Positions 63,524 to 64,000 of a stretch of DNA of 64,000 nt are shown piece after piece. Both the position numbers and the translations under genes were made by a program. The number at the start of each line of letters is the position of its first letter. Positions within the stretch are counted from its first letter, which is position 1. Below the pieces are notes generated by a model, which saw only the letters and a program-made list of their open reading frames with translations, made no database searches and had not been told where the DNA came from. The stretch comes from Eriocheir sinensis (Eukaryota > Arthropoda > Malacostraca > Decapoda > Varunidae): positions 62,001-126,000 of the forward strand of contig NW_026111756.1 of NCBI RefSeq assembly GCF_024679095.1, written 5' to 3'.

Positions 63524-64000
63524 TTGTATTTTGTATATACATTTCAATTCAGATTTAGCTTATTTTATCTGTATTTTGTATATCTATTTTCATACGAATT
63601 TAATTACTTCTGTGTATTTTTGTATAGTTTTATACAAATTTACGTTATTTTATGTGTATTTTGTATATTTATATTTATACAAATACACATTCTTTTATTG
63701 GTATTTTGTTTATTTATTTTGATACGAATTTACATTACTTTATGTGTATTTTGTATACATTTTCTTATACGTATTTACTTCATTTTATGTGTATTTTGTA
63801 TATATATTTTTATACAAATCTACGTTATTTTATGAGTATTCGTATATATATTTTGAAACAAATTTACATTGTTTTATATGTATTTTGCATATCTATTTCA
63901 ATACAGATTTACCTTATTGTATGTGTATTTTGTATATTTATTTTAATACAAATTAATTTTTTCATGTGTATTTTGGTATATATATTTTTATAAAAAATGC
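63524..64000 (+). repeat. Satellite block 31, T-rich strand forward, cut by window end
   Basis: About 11 monomers, counterpart of 10,672-11,145. The array continues past the end of the window. Confidence 0.9.

Larger units (their letters stand above)
56190..64000. repeat. Segmental duplication partner of 3,371-11,140
   Basis: At least 7.8 kb in the same order and orientation, with offsets of 52,834-52,853 bp at successive anchors. It includes all flips (60,136; 61,911; 63,523) and the 70-bp inverted insert. It is cut by the window end, so the true extent is unknown. Confidence 0.9.

Overview
The whole window is one AT-rich satellite array. I found no gene, RNA gene, transposon open reading frame or CRISPR array. 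The sequence reduces to a monomer of about 45 bp (roughly 1,400 copies). Its consensus has 5 G/C out of 45. It opens ATTTTATGTG, has TTTTGTATA in the middle and closes TATACAAATTTACATT. The scale, the three-level repeat structure, the long (AT)n tracts and the lack of genes point to eukaryotic nuclear heterochromatin, for example subtelomeric or pericentromeric satellite. That placement is inference, and I cannot name the organism or the satellite family.

The array has three levels. (1) The 45-bp monomers come in recognisable variant types that follow one another in a partly fixed order. (2) Sets of about 40 monomers form a higher-order unit of about 1.81-1.83 kb, best seen as a tandem pair at about 54,985-58,630. 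Elsewhere the unit is shortened, often by whole monomers. (3) Multi-kilobase pieces are copied in direct or inverted orientation. Examples are 3,371-11,140 with 56,190-64,000 (direct), 20,885-25,918 with 40,738-45,785 (direct), 752-3,370 with 6,522-9,060 (inverted), and 13,230-14,960 with 50,505-52,228 (inverted).

Orientation changes repeatedly. I divide the window into 31 blocks by which strand is T-rich, plus two 68-70 bp inverted inserts. About 36 kb is T-rich on the given strand and 28 kb on the other. The same breakpoints recur in several places. Each monomer contains a dyad (TTTGTATA, about 8 nt, TATACAAA), so opposite orientations share short homology; several flips fall in the dyad loop.

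Exceptions to the plain monomer pattern are three (AT)n tracts (852-960, 42,919-43,041, 50,319-50,477), a triplet run joined to about 26 bp of unrelated sequence at 19,154-19,200, and a few small local expansions. The many apparent open reading frames on the T-rich strand follow from a 45-bp period (15 codons) with few stops on that strand. Their products are low-complexity F/Y/I/L/C 15-residue repeats, and I do not annotate them as genes. Block boundaries were placed by eye and are good to roughly 10-20 bp.
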